Assembly: GCF_007993735.1 (NCBI RefSeq)
Contig: NZ_CP042453.1
Location: forward strand, 1,302,001 to 1,366,000
Direction of reading: 5' to 3'
DNA length: 64,000 nucleotides
Origin: Arenimonas daejeonensis
GTDB taxonomy: Bacteria > Pseudomonadota > Gammaproteobacteria > Xanthomonadales > Xanthomonadaceae
Positions 38,791 to 49,179 of this stretch are shown here, in pieces (the first letter of the stretch is position 1; each line of letters starts with the position of its first letter). A program made the position numbers and the translations under genes. The notes beneath the pieces were generated by a model, which was not told where the DNA came from, made no database searches, and saw only the letters and a program-made list of their open reading frames with translations.

Positions 38791-40687
38791 TCATCCTCCC
38801 GCGCAAACGGTGGCGGCGTGAGGGTCCTTCGCGCCCAGCTTCGCGACGACCGCCTGGAAGCGCGGATCGCAGCGGATCGGGTCCATGCCCGGCAACATCA
38901 CGCCCCAGTCCATGGTATTGCCGAGCTCGCCGGAAATGCGCTCCACGTAGTCCAGCGCCAGCGCGTGTTCCCCCAGCAGCACCAGCACCAGGGCCACGAT
39001 CTGGTCCTCCATCGAATTGCCGCTGCCGGGGATGACATTGCTGTTGAAGGGCAGGGCCGCCAGCTCGCGTGCCACGGCCTTGCGGTCACCCTTACCCGAC
39101 AGCGCGTCGATGATCCGGTCGGGTTGGTCGCCGGCGTTGCCGACACCGGCCTCCGACAGCTTCCGCAGGTGGGTCCGGGCGGCATCGAAGTCGCCCAGCA
39201 GCAGAGCGGCGATGCCAAGGTACTGCAGGCAGGAGACGTCGTCGGGCGTGATCGCCAGGCTCTGCTCGCAGCGCTGCCGTGCATCGGCCGTGCGTCCGGC
39301 GGCCAGCAGGACATGGGCGTGGTTGTTGGCGATCACCGCCGAACGCGGGTCCAGGGCCGAAGCGCGCTCCATCGCCGCCAGGCCTTCGTCAAGGCGGCCG
39401 CGGGCCATCAGGCGCGTGCCGAGCCACTGGTGTGCGGTCGCGAACGACGGTCGCAGGGCGATGGCGCGTTCCAGCAGTGCCTCCCAGGTGGCGTCGTTCG
39501 TTTCGAACAGCATCGCCATCGCGGCGTAGGGCTCCGGCTGCAGCGGGTCGAGGGTCAGCGCGTACAGTCCCCGGTCCAGAACGAGCCGGTCGGACTCCGC
39601 CCAGCCGATCCGGTCGGTGTAGGCCGGCATGACCGAATAGACCAGCGCCTGCCCGGCCCAGGCCTGCGCGAAAGCCGGATCGGCGGCCGCCGCCTGTTCG
39701 AACAGCGATATGGCCTCCCACAGGTCGTCCCCGCGCCGCAGGTGGAAGTGCTGCATGCCCCGCAGGTACAGGTCGTACGCGGCCAGGTTGCTGGTGCCGC
39801 TGCCGGGTGTCGATCCCCCGCGCCGCCGCCGATCTTCACCTTCAGTTCGGCACCGATCGCCTTCGCGATCTCGTCCTGGATCGCGAAGATGTCCTGCAGG
39901 TCGCGGTCGTAGGTCTGCGACCAGACATGGAAGCCGTTGCGCGCGTCGATCAGCTGCGCGGTGATGCGCACCTTCTCGCCCTGCCGGCGCACGCTGCCCT
40001 CGAGCACCATGCGTACGTTCAGTGCCTTTGCGATCTCCGGCACTTCGACATCCTTGCCCTTGAACGAGAACGACGACGTGCGCGCGGCGACCTGCAGCTC
40101 GCCGGCGCCGGCCAGCACGTTGAGGATTTCCTCGCTGATGCCGTCGGAGAAATATTCGTTGTCGGCCTCGCCGGACATGTTGACGAAGGGCAGCACGGCG
40201 ATTGAGTTGGCTGGCGCGCTTGCGTCGGCGGCGGGCGCGGTGCCCCCGTTTGCGGCGGTTGCGGCTGGATCCTGCGCGTTCGCCGCATCGGTCGCGGCAG
40301 TCGGGTCGGTGGCCGTCGTCGTCGCCGCGGTTTCCGGCGCACCCGCGGCCACAGCCGCTCGCCGACGATCAGCATCGCCAGCGCAAGCATCCCGGCCAGG
40401 ATCAGCCGATCCATGCGCCGCGCCGTCTGCGCGGCGATCGACTGTTCGGCCGGTACGTCGGCGTCACGCTTCAGGCCATCGGGCGTCAGCTCGAACACCC
40501 ACGAGAACACCAGCGCCGGCAGGAAGCCCAGCGCCAGCAGCACCACCAGCGTCTGCAGCACCCAGTCCGGCGTGCCGAAGATCGGCAGCAGCGTTTCGGC
40601 GATCTGCACGATCAACCACGCACCGACCAGATACAGGCCCGCCATGCGGATGACGTTGCGGCGGCGCAGTTCGGCCAGCAGCCTCAT
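38791..40687 (-). CDS. TolB_N/FlgO-like and TPR membrane protein, array gene 7 (two frameshifts)
   Basis: About 632 residues in three pieces. N-terminal module MRLLAELRRRNVIRMAGLYLVGAWLIVQIAETLLPIF plus two more membrane helices, an Ala/Thr/Asp-rich linker, core SIAVLPFVNMSGEADNEYFSDGISEEILN and LEGSVRRQGEKVRITAQLIDARNGFHVWSQTYDR, then TPRs from about residue 310. Breaks lie near 40350 and 39790. The start overlaps the stop of the small membrane gene upstream (ATGA). The TolB_N/FlgO-like and TPR parts probably sit in the periplasm after three membrane passes. Confidence 0.78.
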
Positions 40688-41450
40688 CGGTCATCCCTCG
40701 TGTCGCTGGAGATCGCCGTCCTGGCCGCCTGCGCAAGCTCGCGCGCCTGGGGGAACGCGCGTTCGGCGAAGATGTTCTGTCCGAGCCAGAAGCGCAGTTC
40801 ATGGACCAGTCCGGTATCGGCGCGGATGGTCCCCAGCATGGCCGCTGCATCCAGGGCTCCAGGTCCGCTTCGCAGTCACGGCGCAGCTCTTCGGACCGGG
40901 CGGTGACCGCGTGCCAGCACCCCCGCCACAGCACCTGCGCCGCCTCCGGGGTGAAGTGGCCCCGGATGCGCTCCCGGTAGGGCGGCGGGGTGGCGGTGAC
41001 GGCGTCCCAGCCGTCGATGAAGCTGTAGAAGTCGTCGACGGCGACGCGTGTCGGCGGATGGGAGGGAAAGCCGAGCCGCCGGGTCTCTTCGTACTTCGCC
41101 CTGGCGAAAGGCGTGCCCCACATCTGCGATGCGTGGAAGAAGTCGATGAGCAGGGCCTCGCAGGCGGCAACGCAGTCTTCCCCGGACTGCAGGTACGCCA
41201 ACGCCCGGCGGCCGCCGGAGATCACCTGGCCGAGGTAGCGCATCTGATGCGCGATGGTGTCGTCGTTGGCGGAGATCTCGTCGTGCAGCTGGGCCAGGAA
41301 ACTGTGTTCCTGGAGCCGTTGCGTGCGCTGCTCGTTCCAGTTCGCCGCCTGGATGCCCAGGAACACGCCGGCCACGAGCAGTACGAACTCGATGACGATC
41401 GCCGTCCAGTTCTGCTCCCTCAGCGATTGCGACAGGCGGCGCAGGATCAT
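40684..41450 (-). CDS. Small DUF6090-like membrane protein within the TolB/TPR run (frameshifted)
   Basis: About 255 residues. One N-terminal membrane helix (WTAIVIEFVLLVAGVFLGIQAANWNEQR) followed by a helical soluble domain (LAQLHDEISANDDTIAHQMRYLGQVISGGRRALAYL). The helix with QAANWNE is the hallmark of the DUF6090-type family, of unknown function. One missing C near 40850 joins DLEP to LDAAAMLGTIRADTGLVHELRFWLG. It overlaps the gene before and the gene after it by 4 bp each, so it is coupled to the array but is not a paralogue. Confidence 0.7.
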
Positions 41451-43317
41451 GGCGCGGCCTTCGCCGGCGGGCAGGCGAACGGCAGCGGGATCGGCGGCGC
41501 GCGCTGCACCTTCTCGCGTTCGAGCGCGCGCATCAGCGACGGGAACGGCGTCGGGTCGAAGTGGCGGTAGGCGGTGAAGCCGCCCAGCGCGAAGGTGTTG
41601 CCGGCCTTTTCGAGCGCCTGCAGCAGGTCGGTGGCTTCATCGTCGCGTCCCAGCAGCATCAGCAGGTGCCAGCGCTGCGAATAGTCAGCCGGATCCAGTG
41701 TTTCCTGGGCCTTTTCGACTTCCTCGCGGCGGCCCTCGGCGCAGGCCTGGCGCGCCGGCGGGATGGTCGACCACTCGTCGCCGGCTTCCGTCAGCGTCCG
41801 CAGGCGCTCCAGTACGGTCCGCGCTTCGTCCACGCGGCCCCCCACAGCAGCGCACGATGGGCCTGGTAGAGCACGCCTCGATGGTCTGGCCAGCGTTCGG
41901 CCAGCGCCTGCGCCTCGTCGGCAGCCCGGCTGCGGTCGGGCAGGCGGTGGGCATGGTTGAGGTGCGCCAGCGCGAACTCGATGCGTGTCTGCGCCAGGGG
42001 CCAGATGCGGTCGAGCAGTTCCCGCGCCGACGCGTCGTCGCTCATCGCAACGGCCAGCGCCAGCAGTTGGCTGGTGGCCTCCAGGTTGCCCGGGCGCTCG
42101 ACCAGGAAGGCCCGGTAGATATCGACGGCTTCGCGCCAGCGCAGGTCGCGTTCGGCCTTCAGGCCCCGGTACTGGCTGCGCTCAAGTTCGTTCGGGGCAT
42201 GGCGTATCGCCAGGTCGATGCGTTCGGCGAAGTTGTCCGACATTTCCGCATAGGTCGTGTCGCTCATGACCGCGATCGTCTGCGTCGGGTCCATCTGCGC
42301 CAGCCAGTACGTGGCCGCGCGCCAGTGCGCGGCGGCGAAGGCCGGATCGGTGCTGCGTGCCTGCTCGAAGTACTCGTAGGCTTCACGGGAGTCTTTCGCG
42401 TCGTACGTAAACGTCTTCGCCACCCCGCGGATGTAGGCCTGGTAGGCCTCGACCGAACGCGTGCCGGCCTTGGCCATGTCGGCCAGCGCCGCCGGGTCCA
42501 TGCTGGTCTGCATCGCGGTGGCGATCTGCGTGGCCAGGTCTTCCTGGATGGCGATGATGTCGGCGGCGTCGCGGTCGTAGTTCTGCGACCAGACGTGGAA
42601 GCCGTCGGCGGCGCGGATCAGCTGGGCGGTGACTCGGATGCGTTCGGGCGTGCTGCGCACCGAACCTTCGAGCACGTGCGCGACGCCCAGCTCCTTGGCG
42701 ATCTGCGGGATCGACAGCTCGCTGCCCTTGAAGCGGAACGAAGAGGTGCGCGCGGCCACCTGCAGGTCCGGCGTGCGCGCCAGGGCGTTTAGGATTTCCT
42801 CGCTCAGGCCGTCGGCGAACCAGGCCTGGTCGCCGCCGGGGCTGAAGTCGGCGAAGGGCAGCACCGCGATGCTCTTGGTCTCGGTGGCGATGGGGTCAGG
42901 TTCACTTTCTCCAGCGGATGCCGACGGGTCTTCCGCCGATACGGCGGGCGAAAGTGACCCTGACCCCGCATCCGGCGCACGCTGGTTCTGCCACAACACC
43001 ATCCCACCCACCGCCAGCAGCAGCACGATCACGGCGATGTCGAGCTTGCGCGCCGTCTGGTCCACCACGCTTTGCGAACGGTCGACCTCGTGCTCGCGCT
43101 TGAGGCCTTCGGGCGTCATCTCGAACACCCACGCGAACGCCAGCGCCGGGATGAAACCCAGCGCCAGCAGCACCACCAGCGCCTTGAGCACCCAGCCGGG
43201 CGTCTCGAAGATCGGCAGCAGGGTTTCCGCGATCTGCACCACCAGCCAGGCGCCGACCAGGTACAGGCCGGCGACCCGGATGACGTTGCGACGGCGCAGT
43301 TCGGCAAGCAGGTTCAT
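41447..43317 (-). CDS. TolB_N/FlgO-like and TPR membrane protein, array gene 5 (frameshifted)
   Basis: About 623 residues. MNLLAELRRRNVIRVAGLYLVGAWLVVQIAETLLPIF, a second helix ending FEMTPEGLKREHEVDRSQSVVDQ, a third helix, then a linker encoded by a DNA palindrome (SGSLSPAVSAEDPSASAGES), the core SIAVLPFADFSPGGDQAWFADGLSEEILNAL and LEGSVRSTPERIRVTAQLIRAADGFHVWSQNYDRD, and TPRs over the C-terminal half. The frame breaks near 41840 (LLWGGRVDEARTVLERL across it). It ends overlapping the next gene by 4 bp. By positive-inside reasoning the C-terminal domains are periplasmic. Confidence 0.78.
42892..42967. repeat. Palindromic element in the linker of array gene 5 (family C, copy 2)
   Basis: Arms GGGGTCAGGTTCACTTTC (from 42892) and GAAAGTGACCCTGACCCC (to 42967) pair almost perfectly; the loop is about 40 bases. 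In frame, encoding a Ser/Ala/Pro/Glu-rich linker. Confidence 0.75.
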
Positions 43318-43318
43318 G

Positions 43319-45408
43319 TCAGCGCGGACCTCCGGTCTGCAGGGGGACGGCGCCGTCGCGCGTCAGTTCCTCGAATCCCGGTTCGCCGCGCAGGTCGTCC
43401 CAGATCGGATCGTTGCGCAGCAACGCCGGCGTCGGCCCGTACACCATCGGCAGCGATTGGGCCTGGCGGATCAATGCGACGGCCTCGGCCTTGTCGCCGC
43501 CGAGCATGTGGACGAAGGCCTTGGTTTCGAGGCCTCCGGGCAGGCCCAGGGCATCGGCGCGCAAGCCTTCCACGGCCTCGTTCGCCAACCGGTAGGACGT
43601 GGCCTTGTCGCCCAGCTCGGCATAGACCGATGCCAGCAAGCTGAGCAGATAGGGACTCGTGTTGCCGCTGTCGACCACGGACTGGAGGCGGTCACGGACG
43701 GCCCTCATGCCTGCCAGGCCCGCCTCGCGGTCTCCCATCGCCAGTTGCACGCCGGCCAGCGCGACCTGCGTCTGATTGCGGTCGCGCTCTGACAGTGGGT
43801 CCGCCCGCGCCAGCACCGCCTCCAGCACCGCCAGCGCCGCCGGGAAGTCGCGTTGCAGCAGATGCCCGAAGGCCACGGCCTGGGCGATGCCGGGGTCCAG
43901 CAACGCATCGGCGGACAGGGTTCGCACGTAGTTGTTGCCGCCGGCCAGGTCGCCGCTGGCGCCGAAAGTGACCAGCTTCTGGATGACCAGTTCCGGATCG
44001 CCCGGTACCGCGGCCAGGCCGCGGTCGAAGGCGGCCTGCGCCTCGTCGTAGCGGCGCAGCGCCCGCAGCGTCATTCCGTAGTTGAACCAGGTGTTGGTCG
44101 CCAGCGGGTCCATTTCGGTGCCGCGCTGTTGCAATGCCACCGCGTCGTCCCAGCGGCCTTGGCGGCGGCGGACATTCCCCATCGAATAAACGATCAGGCC
44201 GTCGTTGGGGCGCTGTGCCAGTGCCTTGGAATAGGCCTCGAAGGCGCCGTCGTAGTCACGCTCGACGAAATAGCGGTAGATGGCGAGGGCGGACCAGGTC
44301 TCCGCCGCCTCGGGGGCCAGCGACAGCGCGTGATCGAGGGCATTCCTGGCGTCGGCCTTGCGGGCGTCAGTGCGCTCGTTGAAATACATTTCGGTCAGGG
44401 CGCCCGACAGGTTGGCCCAGGCCAGGGCGAACGACGCGTCCAGCTCCACCGCCTTGCGGTAGGCATCGGCGCGCTCGGCGATTTCTTCCTGGACGTTGGT
44501 GTAGCGCGCCTCGAGGGCCAGTCCGCGCAGGTAGAACTCGTAGGCCTTGGTGTTCGTCGTCGGCGCGACATTCAGCGCGTCGCTTTCGGCGCCGGTGAGC
44601 GCGGCGCTCAGTGCGTCGGCAACGGCACGCGCCACCTCGCCCTGCACCGCGAACACGTCATCGAGCTGGCGGTCGTAACTTTCGGCCCAGAGGTGCTCAT
44701 CGGTGGCGGCGCGGATCAGCTGCACGTTGATGCGCACCGTGTTGCCGGATTTCTGCACACTGCCTTCCAGGACCGTCGACACGCCCAGCATCGCCGCGAT
44801 TTCCGGCAGGTTGGCCGGTTTGCTGGCGATGTTCATCGTGGAGGTGCGCGAGATCACCTTCAGCGCGCCGATCTTGGAGAGCCGGGTCAGGATCTCGTCC
44901 TGGATGCCGGTGGCGAAGTAGGCGTTGTCCGGGTCCGAGCTGAGGTTCTCGAACGGCAGCACGGCGATCGACTTGTCCGATACGGCGGGTGCCGCAGGCG
45001 TAGGCGCGCGGCCGCCGCCGCCGCGGAGACGTCGGCGACGGCCGGCGCCGCGGGCACATGCCAGAACCGCTCGATCGCCATCACCGCGATCACCGCGACC
45101 AGGCCGACCACCATCATCCGGTCCATGCGCCGGCCGGTGACCGGCGCGATCGAGTCCTCCGGCGCCACCTTGCCGTCGCGTCTCAGGCCTTCGGGCGTCA
45201 GCTCGAAGATCCAGGCGAACACAATCGCCGGCGCGAAACCCAGCGCCAGCACGATGATCAGCGCCCGCAGCACCCAGCCCGGCACGTCGAAGGCCGGCAG
45301 CACGGTCTCCGCCACCTGCACGATCAGCCAGGCGCCGACCAGGTACAGGCCGGCCATGCGGATGACGTTGCGGCGGCGCAGTTCGGCCAGCAGGCTCATG
45401 GCGTGCAT
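43319..45408 (-). CDS. TolB_N/FlgO-like and TPR membrane protein, array gene 4 (frameshifted)
   Basis: About 695 residues, the longest of the set. MSLLAELRRRNVIRMAGLYLVGAWLIVQVAETVLPAF (Met at 45399; a Met three codons earlier is possible), FELTPEGLRRDGKVAPEDSIAPVTGRRMDR, an Ala-rich linker with no palindrome, core SIAVLPFENLSSDPDNAYFATGIQDEILTRLSKIG and LEGSVQKSGNTVRINVQLIRAATDEHLWAESYDRQ, then at least eight TPRs. The frame breaks near 45010 in the linker. The sequence GIQDEILTRLSKIGALKVISRTST is the most FlgO/TolB_N-like of the group. One base separates its stop from the next start. Confidence 0.78.
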
Positions 45409-45414
45409 ATCCAG

Positions 45415-47292
45415 TCATTGCCGGTCTTGCGGCAGCCGTCGGGGGCCTTCCCGGTCCCACAGCGCCGCCCAGCCGACCTGGCGGGCGAGTTCGGGGAAGC
45501 GGGGCGAGCTGCGTGCTTCCGGCCAGAAGTTGCGGAACAGGGTGCCGAAGACCAGCGGGTCGTTGGACGTCGCTGCGGGCCCGATCAGGTCGAACGCGCG
45601 GTCGGTTTCGCCCAGCGTCATCAGCGTGTAGACGGCGACGCCCGGGACCGCCGCGGTTTTCATCGCCAGCACCTCGTCGACGCCGGCCAGGGCGGCATCG
45701 CGCGCCGCAGGATCGCCGGCGCAGGCGCGGGCGAAAGTGGTGATGGTCGCGCGCGGGAGGTCGGAGGCCAGGGCGTGGAAGGCGGTGTCGAAATGACGGG
45801 CCGCCGTTTCGACATCGCCGCGCTGCACGGCCAGCTGCGCCAGCCCCAGCCCGGCGAAGGCCAGCCCGCTTTCGTCGGCCAGGCGCAGCTGCCGCTCGCC
45901 GATCTCGATCTCGCCATCGGAGACATGGGCCTGGCCGCGCCACAGCAACGCGATCGGCAGCAGCGGGTCGAGTTCCAACGCCTTGTCGAGCTGCTTCTCC
46001 GAGGCATCGAGGTAGCCCGTGGTTTCCAGCGTCGTGCCCAGCCACAGGTTGGCCATCAGGTCGTCGGGATCGAGCTTGAGCGCCTGCGCGAACTCGGCGC
46101 GCTCGTCGGCGAAACGGCGGGTGTTGCCGAAGTTGAGCGCCATCGCGGCGTGCGGTTCGGCCAGGGTCGGATCGATCGCGATCGCCTTGCGGGCGGCTTC
46201 CTCGACACCTTCGCGCGCGCCCGACTGGTCGACGCTGGTGTAGTTGCGCGCGATCGCCCGCAGCGAGGCCATGCGCGCCCAGGCGCGGGCGAAACCCGGG
46301 TCGAGTTCGACGGCCTTGTGCAGCATCGCCTCGGCCTCGGGCATGCGCGGGCCCAGGCGGCGGTGGAAGATCATCGAGGCCTGCAGGTAGAGCGCATAGG
46401 CCTGGCTGTTTTGTGTGCCGGCGTCGACCAGTTTCTTTTCCTGGCCGGCGCCGAGGCGGACCTTCAGTTCGTCGGTGACGGCGCGGGCGATGGTTTCCTG
46501 CAGCGCGAACACGTCGTCGAGCGTGCCCGGGTAGGTTTCCGACCACAGGTGGAAACCGTCGGCGGTGCGGATCAGCTGCGCGGTGATGCGCACCTGGTCG
46601 CCCTGCAACCGCACGGAGCCTTCCAGCACATGCGCGACGCCGAGCGCCTGGCCGATCACGCGAAGGTCTTCGTCCTTGCCCTTGTAGCGGAACGACGAGG
46701 TGCGGCCGGCGACGTTGAGGCCATCCACCTTGGCCAGCGCGTTGAGGATTTCCTCGGCGATGCCGTCGCCCAGGTATTCGTTGTCCTGGCCGGGGCTCAT
46801 GTCGGCGAAAGCCAGCACGGCGATGGACTTCTCGCTGGCGTCAGATCCGGTGTCAGAGTCGATTTCCGCCCCCGGGTCCTCGCCTGTCGCCGGCATCGCG
46901 CCGGCGAAAATCGACTCTGACCCCTTTTCCACGGCCGCCGGCGCGTCGCCAGGCAGGAACCGGTCGAACGCCAGCAAGCCGATCGCCAGTAATGCCACCA
47001 CCAATGTCGCGATATCGAGCCGCCGGTTGCCGGCGCTGCGCGCCTCGGGATCGATGCCCGCCGCCGTATCGCGGCGCAACCCATCCGGGGTCAGCTCGAA
47101 GGCCCAGCTGAAGAGAAGGGCGGGCACGAACCCCAGCGCCAGCAGCACCACCAGCACACGCAGCACCCAGTCGGGCGTTCCGAAGATCGGCAGCAGGGTC
47201 TCGGCCACCTGCACCAGCAGCCAGGCGGTGACCAGGTACAGCCCGGCGACCCGGATCACCTTGCGGCGCTTGAGTTCGGAAAACAGGGTCAT
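45415..47292 (-). CDS. TolB_N/FlgO-like and TPR membrane protein, array gene 3 (intact)
   Basis: 625 residues and unbroken, so it serves as the reference for the family here. Residues 1-70: MTLFSELKRRKVIRVAGLYLVTAWLLVQVAETLLPIF and a second helix ending ELTPDGLRRD; third helix at about 88-108. The linker (about 110-140) is encoded by a DNA palindrome. Core at about 145-265: SIAVLAFADMSPGQDNEYLGDGIAEEILNAL, LEGSVRLQGDQVRITAQLIRTADGFHLWSETYPG. TPRs from about 310 to the end (PGFARAWARMASLRA, PDDLMANLWLGTTLETTGYLDASEKQLDKALELDP). The start at 47292 overlaps the previous stop by 4 bp. Confidence 0.82.
   Translation of the reverse strand: MTLFSELKRRKVIRVAGLYLVTAWLLVQVAETLLPIFGTPDWVLRVLVVLLALGFVPALLFSWAFELTPDGLRRDTAAGIDPEARSAGNRRLDIATLVVALLAIGLLAFDRFLPGDAPAAVEKGSESIFAGAMPATGEDPGAEIDSDTGSDASEKSIAVLAFADMSPGQDNEYLGDGIAEEILNALAKVDGLNVAGRTSSFRYKGKDEDLRVIGQALGVAHVLEGSVRLQGDQVRITAQLIRTADGFHLWSETYPGTLDDVFALQETIARAVTDELKVRLGAGQEKKLVDAGTQNSQAYALYLQASMIFHRRLGPRMPEAEAMLHKAVELDPGFARAWARMASLRAIARNYTSVDQSGAREGVEEAARKAIAIDPTLAEPHAAMALNFGNTRRFADERAEFAQALKLDPDDLMANLWLGTTLETTGYLDASEKQLDKALELDPLLPIALLWRGQAHVSDGEIEIGERQLRLADESGLAFAGLGLAQLAVQRGDVETAARHFDTAFHALASDLPRATITTFARACAGDPAARDAALAGVDEVLAMKTAAVPGVAVYTLMTLGETDRAFDLIGPAATSNDPLVFGTLFRNFWPEARSSPRFPELARQVGWAALWDREGPRRLPQDRQ
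46849..46924. repeat. Palindromic element in the linker of array gene 3 (family C, copy 3)
   Basis: Arms GGTGTCAGAGTCGATTTCCGCC (from 46849) and GGCGAAAATCGACTCTGACCCC (to 46924). In frame in the linker between the third membrane helix and the TolB_N-like core. Confidence 0.75.
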
Positions 47293-49167
47293 CGGGCGGG
47301 ACTCGCGGCGTGGTCGGTGGCGGGACCGTCGCCGGCGAAGCGGGCGCGGGCGGTGAACATCGGTTCGAGTTCGGGACGGGCGAGGATGGCCTGCAGGGCC
47401 GGGTCGTCCGGCCAGTCGCTGCGCTGGACCCATTCGATGTCGCCGACGATCAGCGGGTCGCGATCCGCGAACGCCTGCTGTAGCGCACGTGCCGCGGCGG
47501 CGTTGTCGCCCAGCTTGGCGTGCACCGTGGCGAGCGTGTAGTACACCGTCTCGCCGGCGTCTGCGCGCCGCTGCAGTGCCGCCGCGTGGACGCGTGCGGT
47601 CTCAAGGTCGCCCCGCGCTATCGCGACGCGTGCGCGCAGTTCGTCGATGGTGAAGATGTCCGGCACCAGCTTCGCGAAGTCATCGACTTCCGCCGCGGCC
47701 GCGTCGGTGTCGCCCAGCGCCAGGAAAGCGCGCGCCCGCATGTCCATCGCCGACCAGTAGTCCGGGGCCAGCCGCAGTGCCCGGTCGCCGTTGTCCACGG
47801 CTTCGCGCGCGCGGTGGCGCATCAGCAGGATCCAGCCGTAGTCGCTGTGGTTGACGAAAAACAGCGGGTCGAGCTCGGCCGCGCGCTTTTCCGCCACCAG
47901 CGCCTCGTCCAGTGCGCCGACGAACCGGAAGGTATCGCCGGCGAAGTTGAGCACCTCGGCGTCATTGGGTGCGGCGGCCATCGCGGCGCGGGCCGAGGCC
48001 AGCCCCGCGGCGAACTCCCAGCGGTACAGCACCTGCGTGAAGCCCTTCATCGCCAGCGCCTCGCCGTTCGCCGGGTCCAGGGCCAGTGCGCGGTCGGCCG
48101 CCTGCAGCGCCGTGTCCACCTTGGCCGGATCGAGCGCGCCGCCGGTGTAGTTGAACAGCAGCGCCAGGGCCTTCGCGCGGCCGGCCCAGGCCGGCGCGAA
48201 ACCGGGGGCCTGGTCGTTGACGGTCGCGAACAGGTCGGCCGCCTCCTGGATGCGTGCCCCTCCCGCGTCGCCAGCGCCTGCCGTGCGTGCAGGTAGATGT
48301 CGTATGTCGCCGGGTCGATGTCGGCAGCATTGCCACCGCCGGGCATCAGCCGGCTTTCCAGCGCCGCGGCGATCGCCGTGCTGATCTCGTCCTGCACCGC
48401 GAAGATGTCGTCGAGCGTGCGGTCATAGTTCTGCGACCAGACGTGGAAACCGTCGTCCACCTTGATCAGCTGGGCGGTGATGCGCACGCGGTCGCCCTGC
48501 CGGCGCACCGAACCTTCGAGTACGTGGGCGACGCCCAGCGCCGCGCCGATCGCCTTCAGGTCTTCGTTCTTGCCCTTGAAGTGGAAGGAGGAAGTGCGGC
48601 CGGCGACCTTCAGGCCTTCGATGTGGGTCAGCGCGTTGAGGATTTCCTCGGTGATGCCGTCGGAGAAAAATTCGTTGGCGGCGTCGGCGCTGAGGTTGAC
48701 GAAAGGCAGCACGGCAATCGACGTGCCCGGCGTCGTGCCGGGATCAGGGCCGGGGTCAGCGTCAGTTTCCCTTGCCGTGGACGGCGCATCCGCGGAAGAC
48801 GCCAGCGGAATCGACTCTGACCCCTGTCCTGCCGTCCGCTGCCACAACACCAGCCCACCCACCGCGAACAACATCACGATCACCGCGATGTCGAGCTTGC
48901 GCGCGGTCTGGTCGACGATGCTCTGCGAACGGTCCACGTCCTTTTCGCGCCGGATGCCCTCGGGCGTCAGCTCGTAGACCCAGGCGAACACGAGCGCCGG
49001 AATGAAGCCCAGCGCCAGCAGGATGATGATCGCCCGCAGCACCCAGCCCGGCACGTCGAACGCCGGCAGCACCGTCTCCGCCACCTGCACGACCAGCCAG
49101 GCCCCGACCCAGACAGGCCGGCCATGCGGATCACGTTGCGGCGGCGGAGTTCGGTGAGCAGGCTCAT
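47289..49167 (-). CDS. TolB_N/FlgO-like and TPR membrane protein, array gene 2 (two frameshifts)
   Basis: About 626 residues. MSLLTELRRRNVIRMAGL, a break near 49110, then GAWLVVQVAETVLPAFDVPGWVLR, helix two ending ELTPEGIRREKDVDRSQSIVDQ, a linker encoded by a DNA palindrome, core SIAVLPFVNLSADAANEFFSDGITEEILNAL and LEGSVRRQGDRVRITAQLIKVDDGFHVWSQNYDRT, and TPRs to the end. The second break is near 48255. It lies 12 bp after array gene 1 and overlaps array gene 3 by 4 bp. Confidence 0.78.
48752..48824. repeat. Palindromic element in the linker of array gene 2 (family C, copy 4, decayed)
   Basis: The right arm GCGGAATCGACTCTGACCCC matches copy 3; the left arm GGGGTCAGCGTCAGTTTCC has drifted, so pairing is imperfect. 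Same linker position, same reading frame as copies 2, 3 and 5. Confidence 0.6.
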
Positions 49168-49179
49168 CCGTGCACCGGG

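Noticed and set aside
43319..46546. A 1075-codon minus-strand frame that could suggest one giant fused protein
   Set aside because: Its first third lies out of frame inside the neighbouring paralogue; the true gene starts at 45399/45408 and switches into this frame through a frameshift near 45010.
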